Source: an uncultured delta proteobacterium (GTDB lineage Bacteria; Myxococcota_A; Polyangia; Polyangiales; Polyangiaceae). From it: a stretch of DNA of 40,863 bases. The position numbers and the translations under genes are program-made. The notes beneath the pieces are model-generated. The model was not told the DNA's origin. It did no database searches and saw only the letters and a program-made list of their open reading frames with translations. The stretch covers positions 1 to 40,863 of the forward strand of contig CAIQDA010000040.1 in the NCBI GenBank assembly GCA_903870415.1. Reading direction: 5' to 3'. Positions within the stretch are counted from its first letter, which is position 1; each line of letters starts with the position of its first letter. Shown here piece by piece: positions 32,324-40,734 of the stretch.

Positions 32324-33360
32324 GCGCTCGTTCGTCGGGCCATGACGGCACCGGCGGCTGTCAATAGCGCGGCCACGAGCGCGAGCGCCACACTAAAGAG
32401 AAAGTCCGACCGTCCGGTGGGGAGGGCGACGACGACCACGGGCACGAGCATGAGCGGTCCGAGGATCGATTCGGACATCGCGCGCAACGCTGTGACGCGC
32501 CCGAGGAGCCACCCCGAAAGTGCGAAAGCCGCGAGAATAAACGCGGCAACGAACGCGAGGTCCGAGCTTGCAGCGCCTTCGTCTTGCTCGAAGGTGGCGA
32601 AGTCGAGGCCGAGGGCGTGCCCCGAAACGACCGCCATCGCGCACGCAAAAAAAATCAGTCCGAGGGTTGTGAACACCGCGAACGCAAGCCATCGGAGCGA
32701 CAAGTGGCGCACACCCTCGCCTCGAAGGTGCCACGGCGTGAGGGATTGAAGCGTGCGAGACGCGAGCGAGAGCGTGGCCTCAACGTCGTCGCGCAGTCGT
32801 CGTCGCTCGCGTTGCAAGTAGGCATGGGCGGCGGTGACCGCGAGCGTCGCGAGGGCCGAAAGAAGCACCGCGGAACGCGCACGCGCGCTCGACGTCGTGA
32901 GCATCGCGGCGATGGCACCGGAATGCGCAAGCCACGCAAAAACGAGGGGAGAACCCGCGGAAGGGTCGACCGCAGCCTCCGCGGCGCCGGCTCCAATCGC
33001 CGCCCCGAACGACGCGGCAATCATCGCGGCGAAGATCGCATGAGGAGCGGGATGCACGACGCTTTGCACCGCGAGTGCGGCGAGTGCGGCTATCGCGCCC
33101 AACGCCGCGCCGTCACGGGCCCGTGGTGCCTCGAAGAGGCGGAGCGCAACAACGACGGCCACGAGCGGCGCAAGGGTCCGCAGCGGGGCTTCTACCGCGA
33201 GGGCGTGCCATACGCCGGTGCTCCCTCCGAGTGCGTCGGCGAGCGATGCTGCGCCCTCGCGTTGCCGCGCGAAGGCCGCGAGGGCTAAAAAGCAACGAGC
33301 CACCCCGGAAGCCAGGGTGGCAGCCAACGCAACGGCGGTGAGCGCGCGGCGTACGGTCAC
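32320..33360 (-). CDS. Polytopic membrane protein, unknown function
   Basis: 346 residues from GTG 33360, overlapping the yacG stop as GTGA. About eight hydrophobic segments, with a cytoplasmic-looking basic stretch in the middle (QRERRRLRDDVEATLSL, about residue 180). The C-terminal half has LRWLAFAVFTTLGLIFFACAM and VPVVVVALPTGRSDFLFSVAL. No transporter or enzyme motif was found. Third gene after the EtfD-like oxidoreductase and yacG; it may serve the same membrane process, but that is inference from the coupling. Confidence 0.7.
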   Translation of the reverse strand: MTVRRALTAVALAATLASGVARCFLALAAFARQREGAASLADALGGSTGVWHALAVEAPLRTLAPLVAVVVALRLFEAPRARDGAALGAIAALAALAVQSVVHPAPHAIFAAMIAASFGAAIGAGAAEAAVDPSAGSPLVFAWLAHSGAIAAMLTTSSARARSAVLLSALATLAVTAAHAYLQRERRRLRDDVEATLSLASRTLQSLTPWHLRGEGVRHLSLRWLAFAVFTTLGLIFFACAMAVVSGHALGLDFATFEQDEGAASSDLAFVAAFILAAFALSGWLLGRVTALRAMSESILGPLMLVPVVVVALPTGRSDFLFSVALALVAALLTAAGAVMARRTSA

Positions 33361-33560
33361 GAGAGGTCGTGGTCCGCGTTCGGGCCGTCGAGGTCGCTCT
33401 GCTCCTCTTCGACGGGAAGACGGTACGTGCCCGAGGCCCAGCGGCCCAGGTCGATGTCGCGGCAACGTTCTGAACAAAAGGGCCCAGGCCGACGGCCTGT
33501 TTCAGTCGGAATCTGCTTCTTGCAGATTGCACAGAGTTGCTCCATGGCGTCGACGCTCAC
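33357..33560 (-). CDS. yacG: YacG-type zinc-ribbon protein (DNA gyrase inhibitor family)
   Basis: 67 residues. The zinc site is CAICKK with FCSERC, followed by RDIDLGRWASGTYRLP, the family signature, and an acidic tail. In E. coli YacG binds GyrB and inhibits gyrase. The GTG at 33560 overlaps the upstream stop as GTGA; ATG 33545 gives the more usual MEQLCAICK start. It is placed between an electron-transfer oxidoreductase and a membrane protein, not in the coaE context known from enterobacteria. Confidence 0.85.
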   Translation of the reverse strand: MSVDAMEQLCAICKKQIPTETGRRPGPFCSERCRDIDLGRWASGTYRLPVEEEQSDLDGPNADHDLS

Positions 33561-35725
33561 TCTGCCGCGAGGACGGGCTGGGCGACGGTGCAGGCTTGAT
33601 CAAGGAGCTCGGCGATGTCGAGTTGCTTGATGTCGTCCTGCTTGTCCTGGCTCTTGAGGCCGTCGGTGAGCATCGTCATGCAGAAGGGGCAGGCGGTGGC
33701 GATGGTCGTCGCCCCGGTGTCGAGAAGCTGCAGCGTGCGCTTCACGTTCACGCGGTTCGAGTTCTGCTCTTCCATCCACATCTGACCGCCGCCAGCTCCG
33801 CAGCACAGGCCCTTGTTCTTGGAGGCTTCCGCCTCGACGAGCTCGACGCCGGGGATCGACGAAAGGATCTTTCGCGGTGACTCGTAAATGTCGTTGTAGC
33901 GGCCGAGGTAGCAGCTGTCGTGGTACGCGACCTTGCCCTTCACGGGGGTCGTCGGCTTGAGCTTCTTCTGCGCAACGAGGCCGAGCAGAAAGTCCGCGTG
34001 ATGGACGACTTCGAACTTCGCGCCGAAGTCCGGGTACTCGTTCTTGAGCGTGTTGAAGCAGTGCGGGCACGCGGTGATGATCGTGCGAATGCCGCCTTGT
34101 TCTTTGTAACCATTGAGCGTCGCGGCGTTCGTCTCCGCGAGGGTGGCGAAAAGAAACTCGTTGCCTGCGCGGCGCGCTGGGTCGCCGGTGCAGCTCTCTT
34201 CTTCGCCCAGAATGGCGAAGTCGATACCTGCAGACTGCAAGAGCTTCGCCGTCGACCGTGCGATCTTTTTTGCGCGGTCGTCGTACGAGGCGGCGCAACC
34301 GACCCAGTAAAGAACCTCGGCCGTTGGGTGCTCGGCCATCATCTTCACGCCAAGGCCGTCGGCCCAGCCGCCGCGATCGCTGCGCGAGAGGTTCCACGGG
34401 TTTCCGTTTACCTCCATGGCCTCGAAGGGCTTCGCGAGCGTGTGCGGGAACTCGCCGCGAACCATGACGAGGTTGCGGCGCATGTCGATGATCTTGTCGA
34501 CGTAGCTGATCATCACCGGGCACTGCTCCTCGCAGGCACGGCACGAGGTGCAGGCCCAGAGGACGTCCGGGTGAATGATGTCGGGCGAGATGACGACGGA
34601 ACCCGCTCCGATGGCGATCGGGTTGGCGCCCGCGGGGATGCCTTCGGCAGGGGCGGGGACTTCGGCTCCGATGAGTTCGTCTTGGCGCGCGTAGAGATGA
34701 TCGCGGAGCGCGAGCATCAGGTGTTTCGGCGAGAGAACTTTGCCCGTCGTGTGCGCTGGGCAGTTGTCGCTGCAGCGTCCGCACTCGGTACACGTGTAGA
34801 AATCAAGAACCGACTTCCAGCTGAAGTGCTCGATGCGCGCGACACCGAAGGGGGCCTTGGTCGGGTCTTCGAGCTCGGAAACCGCGCCGACGACTTCCAT
34901 GAGCTGCTCCGCATTCGCCGCGAGAGGACGAAGGCGTCCAGCCGGCTCGAGGTCGCGGAAAAACACGTTCGGGATCGCGGTGAGAATGTGGAAGTGCTTC
35001 GAGAACGGCAGGATGTTCAAGAACACGAGCACGAGCGTCGCGTGGGTCCAGAAGCCGGCCTGGGCGAGGCGCGCTAGCGTGTCGTCGGAGGCTCCGCTGA
35101 CGAGGGCGCGGAACGCCGAACCCGCAGGTGCGTGAAACGAGAAACCCGCGTGGGCCGTGCCGAACGGAGCGATGATCGTCGCGATGGTGCCGGGCGCTAC
35201 ACCGCCGCGGAATCTCCAATTCAACTCCATGCCCGCGCCGTCGTAGAGCATGTCGCTCAACATCATCGTGGCGATGATTCCGAGGATCACGAGGCCCTCG
35301 GTTGAGAGCGTCATGCGCTTCTGCGGCTTGACCGTGCGGTAGTAGACGAAGACCGAGACGCCGAGGACGACGAGCGAGGCGACAACGTCCTTGATGAACT
35401 CGTAGCCTTGGCCGAGCCATGTTTCCGGGCCAAAAATGAACGCGTTGAACGTCGGCGAATACGCGCGCCCCCAGAGAATGATGCTGCGCAGGAGCAGCAC
35501 GATGAACCCCGTGAAGATGAACTTGTGCGCCGTACCGACGGGCTCGTAATACCCCATCTTCTTTTGGTAAAACGCATACGTGAGCACGCTCTTGATTCGA
35601 TCCGGAATACGGTCGAAGCGGTTCACGGCCTGGCCGCTTGCGAGCAGGTCGAAGCGCTTCTTGGCGACGACGGCGAACGTGCCGAGTGTTGCCAGGAAGA
35701 TGAAGGTCATCAGGATCGGGTTCAT
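33557..35725 (-). CDS. Membrane Fe-S oxidoreductase, EtfD/HdrD-like
   Basis: 722 residues. An N-terminal membrane domain with about six helices (about residues 1-280) resembles the haem-binding NarI/DsrM type. Two 4Fe-4S motifs follow: CTECGRCSDNCPAH and CTSCRACEEQCPV. Then come two CCG-type cysteine domains, with pieces YWVGCAASYDDRA, ESCTGDPARR, TACPHCFNTL and HDSCYLGRYNDIYESP to GLCCGAGGGQMW. This order fits proteins that pass electrons from electron-transfer flavoprotein (fatty-acid oxidation) to the quinone pool. GAGGA before ATG 35725 fixes the start, and a promoter lies at 35829-35857. The stop overlaps yacG by GTGA. Confidence 0.9.
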   Translation of the reverse strand: MNPILMTFIFLATLGTFAVVAKKRFDLLASGQAVNRFDRIPDRIKSVLTYAFYQKKMGYYEPVGTAHKFIFTGFIVLLLRSIILWGRAYSPTFNAFIFGPETWLGQGYEFIKDVVASLVVLGVSVFVYYRTVKPQKRMTLSTEGLVILGIIATMMLSDMLYDGAGMELNWRFRGGVAPGTIATIIAPFGTAHAGFSFHAPAGSAFRALVSGASDDTLARLAQAGFWTHATLVLVFLNILPFSKHFHILTAIPNVFFRDLEPAGRLRPLAANAEQLMEVVGAVSELEDPTKAPFGVARIEHFSWKSVLDFYTCTECGRCSDNCPAHTTGKVLSPKHLMLALRDHLYARQDELIGAEVPAPAEGIPAGANPIAIGAGSVVISPDIIHPDVLWACTSCRACEEQCPVMISYVDKIIDMRRNLVMVRGEFPHTLAKPFEAMEVNGNPWNLSRSDRGGWADGLGVKMMAEHPTAEVLYWVGCAASYDDRAKKIARSTAKLLQSAGIDFAILGEEESCTGDPARRAGNEFLFATLAETNAATLNGYKEQGGIRTIITACPHCFNTLKNEYPDFGAKFEVVHHADFLLGLVAQKKLKPTTPVKGKVAYHDSCYLGRYNDIYESPRKILSSIPGVELVEAEASKNKGLCCGAGGGQMWMEEQNSNRVNVKRTLQLLDTGATTIATACPFCMTMLTDGLKSQDKQDDIKQLDIAELLDQACTVAQPVLAAE

Positions 35726-35828
35726 GCGTTCCTCAGGGGAGCAGGGCGGGGCGCACGGCGGCGGTTCGGCACCGAAGCGTGGCAAGGCAGTCGAAAAGAT
35801 GCGCGCAAACAAGCAGTTGACGCACGGT

Positions 35829-35857
35829 GTTATATGCGCCGACGTATGAAGCGTCAA
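35829..35857 (-). promoter_or_regulatory. Sigma-70-type promoter of the EtfD-like operon
   Basis: TTGACG (35857-35852), a 17-bp spacer and TATAAC (35834-35829), about 100 bases ahead of the start codon. An 8-bp direct repeat CGACGTAT (plus strand) occurs at 35840-35847 inside the spacer and at 35863-35870 just upstream of the -35 box, 23 bp apart, which could be a regulator site. Confidence 0.7.
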
Positions 35858-35869
35858 CGCGTCGACGTA

Positions 35870-38464
35870 TCAATGCGCGACGGGGGCAGCTTCGACGGTG
35901 AGCCGCGGGTTCATCACGCGGAAGTACGCGGCGCGTGCGAGATCGCCGAGGGGAGCTGGCTCCGCGCGCAGTGCGAGGAGTGCACCGCGCTCCTTGGTGA
36001 ACTCGAGCAGCGTGAGGGCGTTAAGGCGCTTCGTCGCGTCGGCGCTCTTGGCGTCGCGCAAGAGTCGAACACGCAGTTGAACCCGGGTCATCGAGTGCGG
36101 ACCGTTGTCGAACTCAAGCCCCGCGAGGGCGTGACTCAGCACCGAGTGCGGCCACTCCGGGTACATGCCGAACAGACGAACCCGCGTGGCAGCCTCAGCG
36201 TTTCGAGCCCAGCGCGCCACGTCACCGTGATCGTAGTTGCGGCTCGTCCAGTAGCTAAAGCTTCCGTCGAAGGCCTGCTTGAGCTCTTCCACTTCTTCCG
36301 CGCGTCCGTCGTTGAGCACGGCCATGGCGCGTTGAGCGTCGTCTTCGGTGCCGCCGAGCAGCAGAGCGAGCACCGCGTCGCCTCGCAGTTCAGGGGTCTT
36401 TGCCTTCTCGAGAAGGAGCGGGACAATCGACGGGTCGAGGCCGTTTGACCCAAGGACGCGGGCGACGTTGTGCCTGACGGCGAGGTCGATGCTCGGGTCG
36501 AGGAGGTCGAGAAGCTTCTTCGCCGACCCGGGCGCACCGTGGCGAAGGAGCGCCTCAAGAAAGGCCGTGCGCACAACGACCGCGCGCGGATCGGGCTTTT
36601 TGAGGGCGACGATTTTGTCGACGATCTTGTCCGCGTCGGCGTCATCCATCACCCAGCCAAGGGACGAGCCAGCCTCGAGTCGTGCCTGCTCGTTCTCCGT
36701 CGCGTCTTCGATGAACTTCGTCAGAGGAGCTGCGGCGGTCTTCGCGCCGAACTCGCTCATGCCCTGCGCCGCGCCAACCTCGAGTGCACGCAGCGTCATG
36801 CCGAGGATCGCGATGCCGCCCTGCTGGAGCGCCTCCATCGTGATGTCGAGTTTCTCAGGCTTGCGGCCGAGCTGCTTTGTGAAGAGCGAGAACGTGCCTT
36901 CGTCCTTCGACCAGCCGGCGTAGCGGAGAGCCGATTGCGCGGTGCTGAAGTTGTCGGGCATCTGCCCTTGGAAGCCCGGCTTCGGAAGCTCGCCGCTCGG
37001 GTCTGCCCAGCCTTTGATCTTCGTGAAGCCTTCCTTCGAACCCATCGCCGCGAGTGCGCGCATCGCGTTGGCGTGCGGTTGCGGAAGGTCGGTGGCCCAG
37101 TGAAGAACGGACTTCTCCGTTGCCTCGCGGATCATCTCCGCTTTGTCCGGATTGAGCACCGCGAGGTCCGCGATCATGCGTGCAGAATACACGCGCTCGT
37201 TGTCGTCGCGCAGGTACTCGGGCTCTTGCTTGGCGTCGTAGAGTTCCTTGGGCTCCTTCGTCAGGCGCCACGCGAGGTGAGGAAGCGCTGCGAGATCGCC
37301 CACCGCAGCCATGCGAAGAGCCGCCTCAACGCGCCAGTGGTGATGCGTCTCTGGCGCGGCTGCAAACGCCGCGAGCGCAGTGCCGGCGCGCGGGTCTTCA
37401 AGCTCCTTCATCATGTCGAAGAGCTGCTTCGTCTGAAACTTCTCTCGATCGGCGGTGTCCTTGCGAACGGTCGACAACGCGAGCACGAGGCCCGGTGTGC
37501 CGATGCCGTCGCGAAGGGCTTCGAGGAACTTGGCGCGAGACTCTTTGTCCGCCGTGGCGAGGCGATCGACGAGGGGCTTTGTGGCCGCGTCCGTGGCGAT
37601 CTTTCCGAGGCCAACGGCGGCTTCGCGCGCCACGTCGATGCTCGTGTCGCCCACGAGATTGATGAGGACTTTGTCCCACTTTCCATCGCCGGTGCGTGAC
37701 AGCACCGTGGCCACGAGCTGCCGGACGGACTCGCTGGCATCGCCCGCAAGCGCCGCGAGGCGATCGAGGCTCACCATCGAGGAGAGAACGTCCGTGTCGA
37801 ACGCGGGGCTCTCGTTAAGGCGCTGGAGTTTTCCGAGATGGCCTGCGCGGTATTCGCCGAGCGTGGCGTCAAACGCCTCTTCGGCGCCAATCGTGGCAAG
37901 GGCCCAAGCGATCTGCGGCTTGTCGCTGTCATCGGCCTCCGCGAGCGCCTTGAGGAGCGGCGCTTTCGTGGTGGCGGCGGAGTCGTGGCCGTATTCGAGA
38001 ATGGCTTGAGCGGCGCGGCTGCGAATGCGGTGATCGACGCTCTCGAGGCCCTTCACGATGAGCGCGAGCCCCTCGGGGTCCTTCGCCCACGCGAGCTGCG
38101 CAAAGGCTTCTTGCTGAAGGAGCGGTACGTCGTCGCGCGCGGCCCACTTGCGCCACTCGGGGAGCTGTTCGGCCTTCGGGCGCGACTGAAGATCGTTGCG
38201 CGTGTGAGTGGCCTGTTCCGGAGTGATTTTCGCGCCGTCCGCCTCGATCGCTTTGAAGATGCCGAAGCCCGCACCGGCCACGAGCAGCGCGCCGATGACG
38301 AACGCCAGCGGGTTGCGTTTCGGCTTGAACTCGTTGTCGTCGCCGCCGCCGCCGATGCCGCCAGTGCCAGCCGCGCCGGAGCCGCTGTGCGGCGCCTCGA
38401 AGGAGTTCGCTCGCAGCGGCGTCGCGAAAGAGTGGTTCAGCGTGTCAGCAGTTGTCGTGCTCAT
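35870..38464 (-). CDS. HEAT-repeat membrane-anchored protein
   Basis: 864 residues from ATG 38464, with GAGGAG six bases upstream. A Gly-rich N-terminus (about residues 1-50) precedes one membrane helix (NPLAFVIGALLVAGAGFGIF, about 51-70). The rest is alpha-helical with many HEAT-like pairs, for example VDHRIRSRAAQAILEYG, SESVRQLVATVLS, TSIDVAREAAVGLGKIATDAA and DLAVRHNVARVLGSNG. HEAT arrays form curved scaffolds for protein contacts. A periplasmic scaffold is likely if the N-terminus is inside. There is no enzyme domain. The longer open frame to 38791 is not used because it crosses the promoter region of the NUDIX gene. Confidence 0.85.
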   Translation of the reverse strand: MSTTTADTLNHSFATPLRANSFEAPHSGSGAAGTGGIGGGGDDNEFKPKRNPLAFVIGALLVAGAGFGIFKAIEADGAKITPEQATHTRNDLQSRPKAEQLPEWRKWAARDDVPLLQQEAFAQLAWAKDPEGLALIVKGLESVDHRIRSRAAQAILEYGHDSAATTKAPLLKALAEADDSDKPQIAWALATIGAEEAFDATLGEYRAGHLGKLQRLNESPAFDTDVLSSMVSLDRLAALAGDASESVRQLVATVLSRTGDGKWDKVLINLVGDTSIDVAREAAVGLGKIATDAATKPLVDRLATADKESRAKFLEALRDGIGTPGLVLALSTVRKDTADREKFQTKQLFDMMKELEDPRAGTALAAFAAAPETHHHWRVEAALRMAAVGDLAALPHLAWRLTKEPKELYDAKQEPEYLRDDNERVYSARMIADLAVLNPDKAEMIREATEKSVLHWATDLPQPHANAMRALAAMGSKEGFTKIKGWADPSGELPKPGFQGQMPDNFSTAQSALRYAGWSKDEGTFSLFTKQLGRKPEKLDITMEALQQGGIAILGMTLRALEVGAAQGMSEFGAKTAAAPLTKFIEDATENEQARLEAGSSLGWVMDDADADKIVDKIVALKKPDPRAVVVRTAFLEALLRHGAPGSAKKLLDLLDPSIDLAVRHNVARVLGSNGLDPSIVPLLLEKAKTPELRGDAVLALLLGGTEDDAQRAMAVLNDGRAEEVEELKQAFDGSFSYWTSRNYDHGDVARWARNAEAATRVRLFGMYPEWPHSVLSHALAGLEFDNGPHSMTRVQLRVRLLRDAKSADATKRLNALTLLEFTKERGALLALRAEPAPLGDLARAAYFRVMNPRLTVEAAPVAH

Positions 38465-38572
38465 CAGGGCTCCTCGGGCGCGCGAGTTAGCGAAGTAGAC
38501 CGCGCAAGTCCGCAAGAAACGCGGGAACGAACGCTCCATGCGTGCTACCTGGCACCGGGACTGGAGAACTTT

Positions 38573-38983
38573 ATGCACACGGTGCTTGTGGCGGCGGGCG
38601 TGGTTATCGAAGACGGAAAAGTGCTGCTCGATCGGCGCAAAGGCACCGGGCATCTCGGCGGCGCATGGGAGTTTCCCGGCGGCAAGGTCGAGGCGGGCGA
38701 AGACCCGAGGCAAACCGTCGTTCGCGAGCTCCTCGAGGAGCTTGGGTTGCGCGTTCGCGTAGGCGAAATCCTCGACGTGACGTTCCATCACTACGAAGAA
38801 GCCAAGAAGGCCGTGCTTCTCATGTTTTTCGAAGCCTTTCGCGTGGACGAATGCGAAGAGCCTCAGGCCATCGACGTGGCGGACGTGCGGTGGTTTGGTC
38901 CAGGCGAACTTGCAGGCCTCACGTTTCCCGCTGCGGACGAAGCGATTCTTCGCAAGGTTGAGCGTCGCCTGCGCGAGTCCTGA
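38573..38983 (+). CDS. NUDIX hydrolase, MutT-like
   Basis: 136 residues starting at ATG 38573, with GGAGA six bases upstream. The NUDIX box is complete (G-X5-E-X7-REUXEEXGU): it runs from GGKVEAGED to RELLEELGL (about residues 38-61). The following FHHYEEAKKAVLLMFF and the small size fit MutT-type (d)NTP pyrophosphatases that remove 8-oxo-dGTP, though other substrates are possible. It diverges from the HEAT-repeat gene across 108 bp, where no clear promoter was seen. Confidence 0.9.
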   Translation: MHTVLVAAGVVIEDGKVLLDRRKGTGHLGGAWEFPGGKVEAGEDPRQTVVRELLEELGLRVRVGEILDVTFHHYEEAKKAVLLMFFEAFRVDECEEPQAIDVADVRWFGPGELAGLTFPAADEAILRKVERRLRES

Positions 38984-39005
38984 TTCGGCGCGGCGATCGA
39001 ACGCG

Positions 39006-39046
39006 AAAACGGCCCGGAACCGATTGGTTGCCGAGCCGTTTTTTAT
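39006..39046. terminator. Intrinsic terminator between convergent genes
   Basis: AAAACGGC pairs with GCCGTTTT, extended by CGG / CCG and ACC / GGT with small bulges, followed by TTTTTTATTT on the plus strand. On the minus strand the stem also ends in TTTT, so it can serve both the NUDIX gene (+) and the phosphatase gene (-). Confidence 0.85.
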
Positions 39047-39058
39047 TTCAAGCTCACG

Positions 39059-39089
39059 CGCGCGCGCGACGGGTTAGGTCGCGCGCGCG
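39059..39089. repeat. Perfect 12-bp alternating-CG hairpin
   Basis: CGCGCGCGCGAC (39059-39070) and GTCGCGCGCGCG (39078-39089) form a perfect stem with loop GGGTTAG, just after the phosphatase stop. Ten bases of each arm are alternating C and G, a sequence able to take the Z form. There is no T-run next to it. Confidence 0.75.
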
Positions 39090-39096
39090 GGGCACC

Positions 39097-39864
39097 TCAC
39101 GAGGCGTCGATGCGAACGACGATGGTCGTGATGTTGTCGTCGCCACCGTTGTGATTCGCGCGATCGATGAGCTTCTTGCAGGCGTCTTCTGGTGAGGTCG
39201 ATGCGTGCACGAGGCGCGCGATGTCCGGGTCAGGGATCATGCCCGAGAGACCATCGCTGCAAAGCAAGTAGTGGTCGCCTGGTTCCGGCGCGTCGTGGCC
39301 GATGTCGATGACGACGCTGTCCTGCATGCCCATCGCGCGCGTGATGACGTTGCGAGGAAGTTCGGCCTTTTGCTCTTCCGACAAGTCAGGCATCGCGAGC
39401 AGGTAGTCGTTCACGAGCGAGTGATCGCGCGTGAGCAGCGTGATGCTCGTTCCGCGAATTCGGTAGCAACGCGAGTCGCCGACGTGAGCGACGAACATGC
39501 GGCCGCGCGCGGGGCTGAAAAGCGCAGCGACAAGCGTGGTGCCCATGCCGTGGCAATCGCGCGATTGAAGGCTTCGTTCGTAGATCTGGCGGTTGGCCAA
39601 TCGAACGCCCGTGAGCAGTCGATTCTCTTCTTCGGTGATGTTCGTGTCGAAGTGAAAGGGCCACGTCAGTTCTTCGTTCGCGGCTTGTTCGAAGAACGCG
39701 GCGATTGCCTCGGTTCCGATTTTAGACGCGACGTCGCCTGCGCGATGACCACCCATGCCATCGCACACCACGTAAAGCCCTTCGGCTTCGCGGGAGACGT
39801 AGGCGTCCTCATTATGCTCGCGCTGCCGACCGACATCGGTCAAGCCCGCCACTGTGGCTCGCAT
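39097..39864 (-). CDS. PP2C-family Ser/Thr protein phosphatase
   Basis: 255 residues, a bare catalytic domain. All metal-site motifs are present in order: TDVGRQREHNEDAY (9-22), VVCDGMGGHRAGD (about 32-45), FVAHVGDSRCYR (about 124), TRDHSLVNDYL (about 145), YLLCSDGLSGMI (about 198-209) and NHNGGDDNITTIVV near the end. It should remove phosphate from Ser/Thr residues using Mn or Mg, countering kinases such as the one at 14688. AAGGAG lies about ten bases upstream. The leader holds a 7-bp inverted repeat GCCTGCA / TGCAGGC (39928-39934, 39949-39955). Confidence 0.93.
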   Translation of the reverse strand: MRATVAGLTDVGRQREHNEDAYVSREAEGLYVVCDGMGGHRAGDVASKIGTEAIAAFFEQAANEELTWPFHFDTNITEEENRLLTGVRLANRQIYERSLQSRDCHGMGTTLVAALFSPARGRMFVAHVGDSRCYRIRGTSITLLTRDHSLVNDYLLAMPDLSEEQKAELPRNVITRAMGMQDSVVIDIGHDAPEPGDHYLLCSDGLSGMIPDPDIARLVHASTSPEDACKKLIDRANHNGGDDNITTIVVRIDAS

Positions 39865-39962
39865 CGTAAGAGTGCTCCTTGGAGGGGCGCCACCGCGAGG
39901 TTTCGAAGAACCCCCGGGTAGTGGTGTGCCTGCAGCGTTTCATCGCCGTGCAGGCGAGTCAA

Positions 39963-39993
39963 GAACCGGCGGCAAAGGTGTCCGCCTTGGTTC
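39963..39993 (-). terminator. Hairpin downstream of frr
   Basis: GAACC-GGCGG (39963-39972) pairs with CCGCC-tt-GGTTC (39982-39993), a 10-bp stem with a two-base bulge. It lies about 40 bases after the frr stop. On the minus strand TTGACT follows the stem, so the T-run is minimal. Confidence 0.45.
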
Positions 39994-40033
39994 GGGAATA
40001 GCAAATTGAGCCAAGCTTTCGCAGGGCTTTCGA

Positions 40034-40597
40034 TCAAATATCGAGAATATCTTTTTCTTTCGAAGCCACGAGCGCGTCAACGTGCTTCACGCCGTCGCCG
40101 ACGATGTCTTCGACCTTCTTCTTGGCGCGATCGATCTCGTCCTCGCTCGCATCTCCGCCGTCTTTGAGTTCGGTGAGCATGTCGAGGTTGTCGTGGCGCA
40201 CTTTGCGGATGGCGACCTTGCACTCTTCGCCGTGCTTGCGTGCGATCTTCACGAAGTCCTTGCGACGCTCTTCGGTGAGCGGCGGAATCGGAATGCGCAC
40301 GAGGTCGCCGTCGCACGAAGGGTTCAAGCCCAAGTTCGCCTCGCGAATGGCCTTCTCCACAGCCTTGAGCGTGCCTTTGTCCCAAGGCTTCACGGTGATC
40401 ATGCGCGGCTCGGGCACCGACACGTTGGCCATCTGTGGAATCGGCGTCGGCGTGCCGTAATAATCCACGCGGATACCCGAGACCATGTCGGCACTGGCTC
40501 GGCCCGCACGCAACTTCACGAGGTCGCGTTTGCAGGCTTCGTGCGCTTTTCCGATGCTCGATTGCAGGTCTTTGAGAACGTCGTCGATCATAGACAT
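40034..40597 (-). CDS. frr: Ribosome recycling factor
   Basis: 187 residues, the standard length. RRF splits the post-termination ribosome together with EF-G. Family signatures include LVKLRAGRASADMVSGIRVDYYG (in parts), PTPIPQMANVSVPEPRMITVKPWD, NLGLNPSCDGDLVRIPIPPLTEERR and the coiled-coil KKKVEDIVGDGVKHVDALVASKE. ATG 40597 was chosen because AGGAG lies eight bases upstream; ATG 40591 is possible. The usual pyrH and tsf neighbours are not adjacent on this side. Confidence 0.96.
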   Translation of the reverse strand: MSMIDDVLKDLQSSIGKAHEACKRDLVKLRAGRASADMVSGIRVDYYGTPTPIPQMANVSVPEPRMITVKPWDKGTLKAVEKAIREANLGLNPSCDGDLVRIPIPPLTEERRKDFVKIARKHGEECKVAIRKVRHDNLDMLTELKDGGDASEDEIDRAKKKVEDIVGDGVKHVDALVASKEKDILDI

Positions 40598-40687
40598 GGG
40601 AAGGGCTCCTTGCGCGGCCTCCGCGAGGCCCGAACACACCGGTGGCGGGTAGCACAGGGATTGCCACACAGGAATTCGCCATAAGAG

Positions 40688-40734
40688 CCCAACCTGCGAT
40701 ATTCAGTCGGTTGGGGTGAAGGCGCGGTGCCTTC
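40688..40734 (+). promoter_or_regulatory. Two leader hairpins upstream of the last gene
   Basis: CCCAACC / GGTTGGG (40688-40694, 40709-40715; 14-nt loop) is followed three bases from its right arm by GAAGGC-GCGGT-GCCTTC (40718-40734). Both stems are perfect. They lie 22 bases or more ahead of ATG 40757 in the gap between it and frr, so they could form a structured mRNA leader or a terminator/antiterminator pair. Confidence 0.45.

Noticed and set aside
38465-38791. N-terminal extension of the HEAT-repeat protein
   Set aside because: It would cross the start and catalytic box of the NUDIX gene, while ATG 38464 has an excellent ribosome binding site.
40651-40666. Sigma-54-like site TGGCAATCCCTGTGCT on the minus strand ahead of frr
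   Set aside because: It keeps the GG-N10-GC spacing but misses other consensus bases, and frr is a housekeeping gene not expected to use sigma-54. Chance match is likely.
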